In this document: positions 1 through 10,295 of the stretch, in pieces
Layout of the letters: every line of letters starts with the position of its first letter
Position numbering within the stretch: the stretch's first letter is position 1
Assembly (NCBI GenBank): GCA_948567375.1
Contig: OX419761.1
Span: 43,004,243-43,068,242 of the forward strand
Source of the DNA: Lunularia cruciata
Taxonomy: Eukaryota > Streptophyta > Marchantiopsida > Lunulariales > Lunulariaceae
Reading direction: 5' to 3'
Length of the DNA: 64,000 bases
The notes under the pieces: generated by a model
The model's input: only the letters and a program-made list of their open reading frames with translations
Database searches by the model: none
What the model was told of the DNA's origin: nothing
Position numbers and translations under genes: made by a program

Positions 1-293
1 ATATAAAGATTTTCCAGTTTGGCACATAGTTTTGGTGCAAATTCCTCATTCATAACATTGTATATCACTTCATCTGCAAGGTTCAACCAAATAGTGCTGA
101 TAGCTTTGAGATCTGCATCTTCATCTTCTTCATCTTCATTACTTTTGTCCTCCTGTTTTTTCTTTAGTGCTCTATGTAGTCCTTGCTCAACAAGAAGGTC
201 CTTCATCTTCAGTTGCCAAAGTCCAAAATTGTTTTTCCCATCAAACTTCTCCACTGCAAATTTAGCATTTGATATAGATATCATCCCTGCCAT
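1..293 (-). CDS. Ty1/copia Gag, N-terminal part, running off the left edge
   Basis: Read on the minus strand from the ATG at 293-291, the frame stays open to the window edge, about 97 codons. It begins MAGMISISNAKFAVEKFDG and continues with the plant copia Gag signature KNNFGLWQLKMKDLLVEQGL, followed by a charged K/E/D run and an IWLNLADEV stretch. Gag forms the retrotransposon particle. The start is supported by a primer-binding site and LTR directly upstream at 370-668 in the right order and orientation. It is the 5' end of an element whose remainder lies left of the window. The truncated copia at 48785-52692 keeps the downstream part of the same kind of element but lacks exactly this end. 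No stop is visible in the portion seen. Confidence 0.8.
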   Translation of the reverse strand, partial: MAGMISISNAKFAVEKFDGKNNFGLWQLKMKDLLVEQGLHRALKKKQEDKSNEDEEDEDADLKAISTIWLNLADEVIYNVMNEEFAPKLCAKLENLY

Positions 294-369
294 TGCTTTG
301 CTGTGGACTTGCTTCTTGACCCTCTTCAGAGCACCCTCAGATCTTAAGTCCCTCTTCAGGACCAACTAA

Positions 370-381
370 GCTCTGATACCA
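370..381 (-). other. Primer-binding site of the left copia element
   Basis: The minus strand reads TGGTATCAGAGC, the classic plant copia site complementary to the 3' end of initiator methionine tRNA. It lies two bases inside the LTR end (384) and about 75 bases before the Gag start. Confidence 0.9.
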
Positions 382-383
382 AT

Positions 384-668
384 TGTTAAAAAAACAGAGT
401 CCCTAGTACCTCTCACAATAGCACATCATAACCACATTGAACAGAAATCAGAGGACTAATAGTTGATAACGTGGTTCACTCCCTGTCCCGGAAGCTACCT
501 CCACTACTGAAACGAGCTCACACCAGCCTTTTAGAGCTTTATTTCTCATTGCACATATATATACATTATGAAAGGTCCATCACTGTCATCCACTTGAACT
601 TCTAGACAAGTGACAAGCAATGGACACAAGTTACGTTCGCTTTTGCTCTTCACAAGCCAAACATAACA
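384..668 (-). mobile_element. 5' LTR of the left copia element
   Basis: A 285-bp LTR with inverted ends TGTTA (384-388) and TAACA (664-668). It matches the 3' LTR at 48785-49085 along its length with scattered substitutions and a shorter TA run. Its outer flank is AAGAG (669-673), the same five bases that flank the right-hand LTR at 48780-48784. The terminal ~90 bp are tandemly repeated outward (next entry). Confidence 0.88.
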
Positions 669-773
669 AAGAGTCCATCACTGTCATCCACTTGACTTCC
701 AGACAAGTGACAAGCAATGGACACAAGTTACGTTCGCTTTTGCTCTTCACAAGCCAAACATAACAAAGAGTCC
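579..773. repeat. 98-bp tandem duplication across the LTR/host junction
   Basis: The unit 579-676 (last part of the LTR, TAACA, the AAGAG target site and TCC) is repeated at 677-773 with one base missing. Both joints fall at GTCC, present in the LTR at 575-578 and in the host flank, so the duplication arose after insertion through 4-bp microhomology. It creates a second TAACA-AAGAG junction at 761-770. Confidence 0.85.
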
Positions 774-3700
774 GCATACTATTAGCTGTGCGTGGTAATG
801 GTAGGTCCGTCAGAGAGCGGAATCGAGAAGAACGTAAATACAAATGAATGGATTCCGAAATGGCTCAAATGTGTGCATGGGATGGAGAACTAACCCAAAT
901 GACAGCTCCTGGGCCTGGCAAGTTGTTCTTGGCCTGGAGCTGCTACGGGTCGAGGGAGTGATGATGCTATGCTCGTTCCGCACTTCGCTTTTTATAAATC
1001 TGGATGCGAGCCTTCTCAGACGCAGCAAATCATCATGGATAAATGCAACCGCATCAGAGTTCGAACTGGGGCAAAGGGCTGGGCTGGACAGCTCAGTGAT
1101 TGCTATAGGGCCGTGGAATATACAATCCCGTAAGATGCGGTGGCAAGTTCGGGCCATTGTTAATTTCCTCTACAGTAAATATGGAGTTCAAGCAGTCCAA
1201 TGGAACTCGGGTATAATCATGACTATCTTCATGATCAAATTTGTGACAAATGTCTGCACGCTAGCTATGCAGTTCCATACGGTAACTTTTCCTCAAGGAT
1301 TAACATGTTTCTGTAGTTTGAGTTCACATGTTGACTTCCACCAAGCCTCACTAAATGTAAGTTTTTATTTTGTAGAATATGTTGTAGACGTGACGTCGTG
1401 TAGTAGTGCGCCTGCTGTGGAGTTACCATACTATATATGTAATTAAGTACATCGCGTTCTGCGAGATCTGCTGCTTGCTGGCGGTGCTAAACAGTTGTCT
1501 TACGTTAGTGCGTACTTGGCATTGAGGATAAAACTAGTCTCTCGACGTTTTCGCCGGCAGTCGTAACCAGAAAATTGCTGGAACTCGACTCAGGCCGACA
1601 CAAATTTACATCTAGGGCGATTCACCCTTTTGCCCCGCTGAAGTTATTCACATGATATATAGCCTTGCACACACCTGAACTCTCCATAGACAAGTTGTAG
1701 ATTTTTCGAGTGCGGTGATATGCTACGAACAGTAGACCGGTGAAACAGAACCTTCACCAGAAGCTTAACAAATGTGTTTTTTCTGCTCTGGATGAAATAG
1801 AAGATGTCCGAATGAAGTTGGGGGCAAGCTGGTGACATATAATGTTGACAATGTCATCCGAAGAAACAGCAGCAAGATCTAGATCCAATGATCCATCTAT
1901 ATTTCATCTGATCATTATCCTGAAGCCCTGATTGTTCATGTCAGTGGTAATTCAAAAGTTGGGTCAATTCCATCCCTCAGAACGCGACCGATCGTGTTAT
2001 TTTGAGGAGAGACCTTCGGAAAACTTCAGACATCAGCATCAGTATCTTATCTTCCACGTGCAGTTACTGTACACCTTAGGCTCTAGACAGTATATCGATC
2101 TGGAGCTGGACGAAATTCATGTAATTGGTACCACGTCTTCTAAGTTTCGCGCATTTGAATGGCCATGTTAACTCGACTAGGCCCAACTTGCGAAGGCTCG
2201 AGTGATTTGCCCTCTCACGAAAGAAAGACAAAACGCATTTCTGTGCTAGCCTACACATAAGCTCATTACCAAGGAAAGAGAGAAAGGAATCAACAAGCTA
2301 TCTATACAGCGATATATTCATTGTTTTAATGAACATTCACAATGTATCCACTAGCTTACCTTGTGGATAGATTGTGTTACAACGACAGTAGCAATATTTT
2401 CACATTGTGTCTTAGTTGATCTTGAAGTTGAACTGGTGCCCTGGATCCGCTCTTTAATCTCTAAGTCTGTACACCTATACCATACCGGTCTTTAAATTCG
2501 AGACTTTATCCATTAATATCAAGCAATCTGCAAAAGTGTAAGTAAATGTATAAATGAAATAGATGAGAGAGGACGGCCGCGTAGAAAAAGTGAAGGATGG
2601 GAAGATAAATAAAGTATATAAAAAAATATTAAAAGTATAGAAAAATATAAATAAACAAAAAAAATAAAATAAAATAAACAGCATGGAAAATTCAGTGGAC
2701 ATTTGTTGTACATTAGAAAAGGAAAAAGACAGTGAAGTGAGAAGGATTTCTTTTCATCTCAACATGCATCGTTGGAAATCACCGTAATAATCTATACTAA
2801 TATTCCAATTAAATTTCCTCGCTTGGTACAATTTAAATTCAATTAAAGGTTTTTAACTTTTTCTTCTCACACTACAACACCAATCGCAATTTTATCTCAT
2901 TTACTGGGTATATTATTTTTGAACTGCAAAATTATTCATCATTCGAGCAGGAAGTTGCTCTTACCCATCATGCCTTACTCAAGGAAACACGCTGCCTATG
3001 TAGAGCATTTAGTAAGGGTGGCATAATTTGCTCGAGGAGCCACACCCCCTTTGTAAACCTGGTTCTTTACTGGATATTTGATCTTCAAATTGAAAAAATG
3101 AAGACAGCTTATATAGTTGTAAACTTCGTTTGGGCAAAGCAACAGCAGTTTTGAAAACTTTTCATTTTGCAAGCCAGAGTCGACTCTTATTGGTCAACAA
3201 GGTCAGCAACGTTTTTATAGTGCCTATGCTTCGGCATAATGTTTGGAGTCTACCTTGATGAATTCATAAAGGTGACTCATATCGCTTGGACCTACTTGGA
3301 TTTCAAATTCATTACTGATTTGACTACTTTTGTGATTGAAGTGACAGTTGTTGAACTGAGGTTGCAAGACAGTTTTTTACTACTATGCTGGTGCTACCAA
3401 ACCTCGTAGTCCAAAAGCACTACGCTACTAAACTCTACTGCTCCAGTGATTCTATGCACAAAGTGTCTGCAAATCATCCAAATTTCTAACGCTATTCCAA
3501 CACTTTATTTGGATTGTACAAGATTCATGATCAAGAATCTCATCTTCCCTGCAGCGGCCTGACCGATCTAATCCTTTTATTCCAGGAAAACGCAAGCGCT
3601 ACCTAGAGGCTATGCCTTTCTATTACATGTTATGACCATGTTCATGTGTGGGAAGCTCGAGCTCAAAATTTGCATCGCGGTCCATCGAGTGATCCTTGAA

Positions 3701-4250
3701 CTACACATCCAGCTGCACGAGTGGAAATAGGATGAAACTCTTTAAACGTCACTATCAAATTAGAACTACCCTAGCGAATCCGGATTAGTAGACGGATTAA
3801 GCTTTCCTCGAGCTACTATTGATTTTAGTCAATTATTTATAACGTGGCCAGCCAGAAAGACATACAAAGTGCCTGTTCAAGTGGTCTCCTCTACATGACT
3901 AGCTACTCTAACTGGACGATTAGCGGTAATGTAGCCAAGAACTTCAAAATCATGCATTATTTATTCTCGATTGGCTAGCACTGCCATTGAAGAAATAGCA
4001 ACCGTAAACATTCTGCAGGTGTTTCATGGATTATTGGAATTACATCCTGTAAAGTGGATCTGTGTGCTCCATGATTATAATATTCTATTCTCACTGTCAT
4101 CCGAAGAGCTGTAATTGATCGCCTAGGCTCCATGATGCTAAACAAACAATCCGGCTGGCTTTGAGTCCAACGCGGGCAGATGTGGGAGTACCCTAAACTT
4201 GCGGTACGTGCGATGAGGGACTTTACATCAACATATATCTTCAACCGCTA
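774..4250 (+). other. Non-coding upstream region of peroxidase alpha1
   Basis: About 3.5 kb with no recognisable protein or RNA gene; short open frames here are not supported by any motif. Contents: a stem-loop at 2338-2376, a purine-rich A/T stretch at 2580-2700, and otherwise mixed sequence. The region is conserved in block 3 and partly in inverted block 2, which lacks the part equivalent to about 2870-4040. It may include the shared promoter of the head-to-head alpha/beta pair. Confidence 0.7.
2338..2376. other. Conserved stem-loop in the alpha upstream region
   Basis: The arms are CACAATGTATCCAC (2338-2351) and GTGGATAGATTGTG (2363-2376), separated by 11 bases with one mismatch. The block 3 copies have perfect 14-bp arms at 53907-53920/53932-53945 and again in the second tandem unit (around 55530-55575). 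A related version lies inverted near 8330-8375. Its role is unknown. Confidence 0.7.
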
Positions 4251-4829
4251 CCATATATAAATGATGGAAATGGGGAAGTAAGACATCGTCATTTCCTGGA
4301 ACCTCAAAACTCCAGGAAGGGACGTCGTGGACTTTAGATCTACCAGCTCTGGAGCTTTCTCATGCGTAAGTTGTCCACATGCTTGTACCTTTGCCAAATT
4401 CTTGTCCTGCTTTATCTCTACGCATCTCGGTAGTCTCATACCATGGCAGGAGATTTTGCAGTTTATATAATCATTTCCAAGCCTCCTCCGAAGATTCTCT
4501 TACAATGTCCCCAAATCCGCACGAGAGGAAGAATGGCCATGAAGATAGGATCTATCAAATCGCACTGTTACGTGGCCGTCTTGGTGTCCATGAAAAATTT
4601 GCTTGCATGGGAGTACACTCTCCAATACAGTCCTCGTTATTATTTTTTGACCCAACTTTACAGTGAGCTGCAGATTTTAACTGTAGCTCTTGAATTACGT
4701 TTCCTCACTAACACCCGTCCTCTTGTTTCTCCAGAGTGGAAAGAGGTGAGTCTGTCATTCAAGAAGCCTTGAAGCGCTTCTGAAGCAGCTGTTCAGAGAA
4801 ACAAAACGCTTAAGCTAGCTGCAGTTACC
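4251..4829 (+). promoter_or_regulatory. Proximal promoter / 5' leader region of alpha1
   Basis: TATA-like stretches occur at 4253-4260 (ATATATAA) and 4462-4469 (TTTATATA). Both are conserved in block 3 (the second at 57656-57663) and recognisable in inverted block 2. The sequence just before the ATG is A/G-rich and leads into ACCATGG, a good plant start context. A pyrimidine tract with CAG near 4720-4733 and a GTGAGT at about 4746 could mark a leader exon or intron. The transcription start is not determinable here. Confidence 0.35.
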
Positions 4830-6227
4830 ATGGCTTCAGAAAATCTGAACCAGGCTTTGTTTCTCTCCGCACTGATTCTCCTTGGCGGAGTCAAAAATGC
4901 GCATGCCTGGGGATGGGGATGGGGATGGTATCCAGCTCCAGAGCCGACCGCTGTATCAGAAACGTTCTACTCACAGTCTTGCCCACAAGCGACTGATATT
5001 GTCAAGGAATTGGTGGACCAGCTCCTTGATTCCGATAAGAACATAGCCGGAGGGTTGCAGCGCCTCCACTTCCATGACTGCTGGGTCAACGTAACGGTCC
5101 AAACTAAGCTCTGTGACATGATTGTGATTTAGTTACCAATTTCGTTTAGTTCTCGGTTGGTATTCTTTGTCACCTACAGCTACTCATTTCTTAGACCATA
5201 CTTTTGTTGCAATATTTCAGGGGTGTGAGGGGTCCTTGCTTCTCAATTCAACCGATACTAATATCGCAGAGAGGGATGGATTCACAAATTTTCTTATCCG
5301 AGGTATTCCCGAGATCGATATGATCAAGGAAGCCATTGAGTCCGCATGCCCAGGCGTTGTGTCATGCGCTGATATTGTAGCTCTCGCAGCAAGAGACGCT
5401 ACAGTTGGAGTAAGCCCTAACTTTTCAATCCAGCATTTGGTGTAATGACATGTACAGGTTCTTCCCAGGATAATGGTTGGACTAGAAACATATTTGTGTG
5501 ATCTGCATGTGATGATCATAGGTTTATAACACTTTGTGATCCACAGGTTGGAGGACCAAGCTGGCCTGTTGTGCTCGGACGCAGAGATGGGGATGTATCT
5601 CTTGCTGCTGATGCCGACACCAACTTGCCATTCCCGAGCTTGAACTTTGACGAGCTCGTTGAGAACTTCGCTCGTAAAGGGTTCAACTCAAGAGAGATGA
5701 TTGTTCTTTCAGGTAATGATGACACCAAAGTTGACTGTATGGATATAGAAAACATGAATACAAAATTATTGCGTATTTTGCTACATATGGACACTAACAT
5801 TCTTCGGAATATGCAACTCGCAGGGGCTCATACGATCGGTCGTACTCACTGCAACGGAGTTGCTCCCCAATTGTACAATTACACCGGCATTGAGGATCTC
5901 ACCAACCCCGATCTGGACGTTGAGTTCGCCAAGACCCTGAAGAAGAAATGTCCCAAGGGCAACAGAGACAACATTGTGAAGATGGATCCCTCAGAGAACC
6001 ACTTTGACCACTTCTATTACAAGGAAGTTCTGGCCAACAGAGGAGTATTCACTTCCGACAATGCTCTTATCACCGACTCATTCGGACGTCAGGTGATTGA
6101 GGACATATCGAACCCAGGTTCTTCATTCTTTAAGGAGTTCGCAGAAGCTATGGTGAAGATGGGCAGCCTTGGACTTCTCACGGGAACCGAGGGAGAGATT
6201 CGCAGGCACTGTCAGTTCATCAATTGA
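4830..6227 (+). CDS. Class III secretory peroxidase alpha1 (intact, 4 exons)
   Basis: Haem peroxidase that oxidises phenolic substrates with H2O2, expected in the wall or apoplast. Exons 4830-5090, 5221-5409, 5547-5712 and 5824-6227 with GT-AG introns give 339 residues, normal for the family. The signal peptide is residues 1-26 (ends AHA), followed by a (WG)n-W run at 27-33. Visible sites: distal Arg78 and His82 in RLHFHDCW, proximal His208 in SGAHTIGR, Asn110 and Pro178. Eight Cys (51, 84, 89, 130, 136, 215, 248, 335) fit the canonical pairs 51-130, 84-89, 136-335, 215-248. Odd: Trp85 replaces the usual Phe after HDC, and Glu90 replaces the calcium-ligand Asp in GCD. Possible N-glycosylation at NST 96 and NYT 224. 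No break seen. Its near-identical sister is alpha2 (58020). Confidence 0.93.
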
Positions 6228-6973
6228 TCATACGTCAAGTTAACACTAATTCAGTTTGGTAAGTGAACTAGTCAGTAAATTCGAGACGGTCACCGTAGAT
6301 TTATGTGTGCATTTCACTCGAGCCAAACAGTTTCAGACGTCATACGAGAACTTGACCCCTCGGCTAGACATTCGACGATGATTATGATTACCTTCCGAAT
6401 TCGGAAAACTCTCTCTCACGTGTAGTGGAGAGGAAATATTGTGTTGACTTTTGCATCGAGTATATTCTACCAAGATTGTGTTCTACAGCATTCGCGAAAT
6501 AAACTTCCTGAAATATTGCTCCTAACGGAAACGTCCATTCAGATCCGGATGATGCTTTTTTTGTAGTGTTCACGCGGAGTAATTATGCTCGTTTTGATTT
6601 CTACTAGAAGTCGCGAGAATCTATTACTATTCGTGTCCCGCATCTGATTTAAATGACATGAATGGCTCTTTCATACTTTACTGACAAGACATTGGGACAC
6701 GCTGGACCAGAATCAGATGTCTACCTCTAAGCCAAATGGCTCATCCATCAACTCTTACAGTCGGGTTGTTTCTAATCTATCATAAATAAATCTGGAAGCC
6801 ACGTAGATTTAATGGCATATATTCTACGACTGCTGTCTACTGAACATTACAGCACAACAACTCGGACATGCATATCCAACTAGATGTGTTTTACTTTCGG
6901 AATGAATGCTTGTGGATGCAGCATTCTCAAGATCATTCTTGTTGTTGAGGAATGAATGAGCAAGACCAGCAGT
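6228..6973 (+). other. 3' flank of peroxidase alpha1
   Basis: No gene seen. The sequence matches the alpha2 3' flank (59418-60139) with few differences, including a 26-bp stretch near 6738-6763 absent from block 3. It should contain the alpha1 3' UTR and polyadenylation region; no clear AATAAA-type signal stands out. Confidence 0.6.
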
Positions 6974-7163
6974 TCCTTGACAATATCCTTGACAATATCA
7001 GTCGCTTGTGGGCAAGACTGCGAGTAGAACGTCTCTGATACAGCGGTCGGGTCTAGAGCTGGATACCATCCCGATCCCCATCCCCAGGCATGCCATTTGT
7101 TACTGCGCCAAGGAGAATCAGTGCGGAGAGAAACAAAGCCTGGTTCAGATTTTCTGGAGCCAT
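6974..7163 (-). pseudogene. Peroxidase alpha exon 1 fragment (inverted stub)
   Basis: The ATG at 7163-7161 begins a copy of alpha exon 1 (MAPENLNQALFLSALILLG). A small deletion after residue ~23 shifts the frame and leads to a stop within the WG-repeat region. Exon 1 homology continues to the codons for ATDIVK, where a 12-bp unit (ATTGTCAAGGAT) is doubled. The sequence then jumps at about 6974 into the 3' flank of alpha1. The haem-site part of exon 1 and exons 2-4 are absent. Non-functional. Confidence 0.88.
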
Positions 7164-9464
7164 GGTAACTGCAGCTAGCTTAAGCCTTCTGTTTCTCTGA
7201 ACAGCTGCTTCAGAAGCGCTTCATGGCTTCTTGAATGACGGGCTTATCTCTTTCCACTCTGGAGAAACAAGAGGACTGGTGTTAGTGAGGAAACGTAATT
7301 CAAGAGCTATAGTTACCATTTCCAGCTCACTGGAAACTTGGGTCAAAATTTGATAATGAGCAACGTATTGAAGAGTGTAATCCGATCAAAGGAAAATTTT
7401 CATGGACACCAAGACGGCCACATAATAGTGCGATTTGATAAATCCTATCTTCATGGCCATTCTTCCTCACGTGCGGATTTGGGGGCATTGTAAGAGAACG
7501 TTCCGAGTAGGCTTGGAATTGATTATATAAACTACAAAATCTCCTGCGATGGTATGAGACTACCGAGATGCGTAGAGATAAGGCAGGTACGTGCATGGGG
7601 TGGACAACTTACGCATAAGAAAGCTCCAGAGCAGGTAAACCTAGAGTCCACGACTTCCTTTCCTGGAGTTTTTAGGATCCAGGAAATGACGATGTCTTAC
7701 TTCCCCATTTCCATCATGTATATATGGTAGCGGTTGAAGATAGAAGTTGATGTAAAGTCCGTCATCACAAGTGCCGCAATTTTAGGGTACTGCCGCATCT
7801 GCCCGCGTTGGACTCAAAGCCAGCCGGATTGTTGTTTAGCATTATGGAGCCTAGGCGATCGATTACAGCTCTTCGGATGACAGTGAGAATAGAATATTAT
7901 AATCATGAAGCACACAGATCAACACTGTCTACTTTACAGAATATAATTCCCCAAAAGAATAAGTTAACAAACCTTTAAGTCAATTTATTGTAAATTGTAC
8001 CAAGCGAGGAAATTTAATTGGTATATTAGAATAGATTACTGGAATGATTTCCAACGATGCATGTTGAGATGAAAAGAGATCATTCTAACTTCAGTGTCTT
8101 TTTCCTGTTTTAATGTACAACAAATGTCCACTGAATTTTTAACATTTTTTATTTTATTTTATATTTATTCACTCTTTTGAAGATTGCTTGATATTAATGA
8201 TATAGTCTCGAATTTAAAGAGCGGTATGGTATAGGTGGAAAGACTTAGAGATTAAAGAGCGGATCCAGGGCACCAGTTCAACTTCAAGTGAAACAAACAC
8301 AACTATGTGAATATATTGCGACTGTCGTTGTAACACAATGTATCCACAAGCTAAGCTAGTGGATATATTGTGAATGTTCATTAAAACAATGAATATATCG
8401 CTGTATACATAGCTTGTTGCTTCCTTTTTTACTTTCCTTGGTAATGAGCTTATGTGCAGGCTACCACAGAAATGCGTTTTGTCTTTCTTTCGTGACAGGG
8501 CAAATCACTCGAGGCTTCACAAGTTGGGTCTATTCGAATTGACATCGCTATTCAAATGCGCGAAACTTAGAAGACGAGGTACCAATTACATGGATTTCGT
8601 CCAACTCATCGATATACTGTCTAGAGCCTAAGGTGTACAGTAACTGCACGTGGAAGACAAGATACTGAAGCTGACGTATGAAGTTTCCGAAAGGTCCCTC
8701 TTAACACGATCGGTCGCGTTATGAGGGATAGAATTGACCCAACTTTTGGATTACCGCTGACATGAGCAATCAGGGTTTCAGGATAATGATTAGATGAAAT
8801 ATAGATGGATCATTGGATCTAGACCTTGCCGATGTTTCTTCGGATGTCATCATATTATCAATATTATATTATATCACCAGCTTGCCCCCAAATTCATTCG
8901 GACGTCTTCTATTTCACCCAGAGCAGAAAAAACGCATTTGCTTAAGATTCTGGTGAAGGATCTGTTTCACCGGTCTACTGTTCGTAGCATATCACCGGAC
9001 ACGAAAAATCTACAACTTCTCTATGGAGAGTTCAGGTGTGCAGGGCTATATATTATGTGAATAACTTCAGCGGGGGTGAACGGTGAATCTCCCTAGATGT
9101 AAATTGGTGTCGGCCTGAGTCGAGATCCAGCAATTTTCTGGATACTACTGCCGGCGAAAACGTCGAGAGACTAGTTTTAGCCTCAATACCAAGTATGCAC
9201 TAACGTAAGACTACAGTTTTGCACCGCCATCGAGCAGCAGATCTCACAGAACGTGTTGTACTTAACTACATATACAGTATGTTAATTCCACTGCAGGCGA
9301 ACTACTACACGACGTCGCTTTCAAAACATATTTAACACGATAAAAACTTATATTTAGTGAGGCTTGGTGGAAGACAATGTGAACTTAAACTACAGAAACA
9401 TGTTAATCCTTAAGGAAAAGTCACCGTATGGAACTGCATAGCTAGCGTGCAGACATTTGTCACA

Positions 9465-9496
9465 AATTTGATCATGACTATCGTCATGATCAAATT
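9465..9496. other. Perfect inverted repeat, 14-bp arms
   Basis: AATTTGATCATGAC (9465-9478), loop TATC, GTCATGATCAAATT (9483-9496). Block 1 has only one of the arms (about 1216-1240), so the hairpin is specific to block 2. Confidence 0.85.
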
Positions 9497-9514
9497 GACT
9501 ATATAATCGGGTAT

Positions 9515-9536
9515 AATCATGACTATAGTCATGATT
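9515..9536. other. Perfect 22-bp palindrome
   Basis: AATCATGACTATAGTCATGA followed by TT is self-complementary. It lies 18 bp from the previous hairpin and is built from the same TCATGACTAT core, which points to local inverted copying. Confidence 0.85.
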
Positions 9537-9982
9537 CTACATGATTATATGATTGGACTGCTTGAACTCCACACTTACTGTAGAGGAAATTAACAATGGC
9601 CCGAACTTGCCACCACGTCTTACGGGATTGTATATTCCACGGTCCTATAGCAATCACTGAGCTGTCCACCCCAGCCCTTGGCCCCAGTTCCAACTCTGAC
9701 GCGGTTGCAGTTTATCCATGATGATATGCTGCGTCTGAAAAGGCTCGTATCCAGTATTATAAAAAGGGAAGTACGGAAAGAGCATAGCATCATCACTTCC
9801 TGGATCCGTAGCAGCTCCAGGCCAAGGACGACTTGCCAGGCCCAGGAGCTGTCATTTGGGTTAGTTCTCCAGTCCATGCACACATTTGAGCCATTTCGGA
9901 ATCCATTCATTTGTATTTACGTTCTTCTCGATTCCGCTCTCTGATGGACCTACCTTTATCTCGCATAGCCATAGTATGCGGA

Positions 9983-9987
9983 CTCTT
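9983..9987. other. Empty copia target site
   Basis: CTCTT (minus AAGAG) is embedded in the uninterrupted host context GCATACTATGG on one side and CCATGTGCTA on the other. The same flanks border the copia LTRs at 766-780 and 48768-48784. This copy was never hit by that insertion or lost it precisely. Confidence 0.85.
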
Positions 9988-10295
9988 AGCACATGGATGA
10001 CAGGAGCATTTGGATTAAGAATTTGTCTTCTCGTACCTGTTCTAATTTAAAAATAATCTCATTTCATCCTTCTTCACTTACCTTTATCTAATTGGAAGCT
10101 TGCTTTTGGTTCTAGATCTAAACCTGCAGCTTGTTACAGATTCTGTTACTGGGCCAGTAGCAAGATGATTCCTTCTTTAACTGACTTCTGTGTGAACATT
10201 TTGACGATGGCCAGAGAGAACACAGTCAAGTTGGAGAAGGATCACCCTTCTGCAGCTGTGAAACAAAACCATAAAACACAACTACGCAAGCTGCC

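Larger units (their letters stand above)
669..6973 (+). repeat. Segmental block 1 (plus copy of upstream region and peroxidase alpha)
   Basis: Host sequence beyond the copia LTR. Positions 774-1128 match block 2 inverted (about 9600-9982). Positions 1129-6973 match block 3 (52693-60130) nearly base for base, including introns and the 3' flank. Homology to block 3 ends at AGCAGTT (about 6973 and 60139), where block 1 switches into the inverted block 2. Confidence 0.9.
7164..9982 (-). other. Inverted copy of the shared upstream region
   Basis: No gene seen. Reverse complement of block 1 (about 774-4829) with an internal deletion. A TATA-like TTTATATAATC is retained on the minus strand near 7524-7531. 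It lies between the alpha stub and beta and would serve as the beta upstream region. Confidence 0.75.

Noticed and set aside
19-369. Plus-strand Ser/Phe-rich open frame
   Set aside because: It is the antisense of the copia Gag N-terminus, whose minus-strand frame has the family motifs.
370-381. tRNA gene at the TGGTATCAGAGC sites (also 43187)
   Set aside because: Only a short complement of a tRNA end next to an LTR; no cloverleaf.
844-1446. 200-codon plus-strand open frame
   Set aside because: No motif or homology; broken in block 2; codon pattern and context fit non-coding upstream sequence.
2475-2713. Phe/Tyr-rich minus-strand open frames, also near 54000 and 55700
   Set aside because: Products of the A/T-rich purine tract; the length changes freely between copies.
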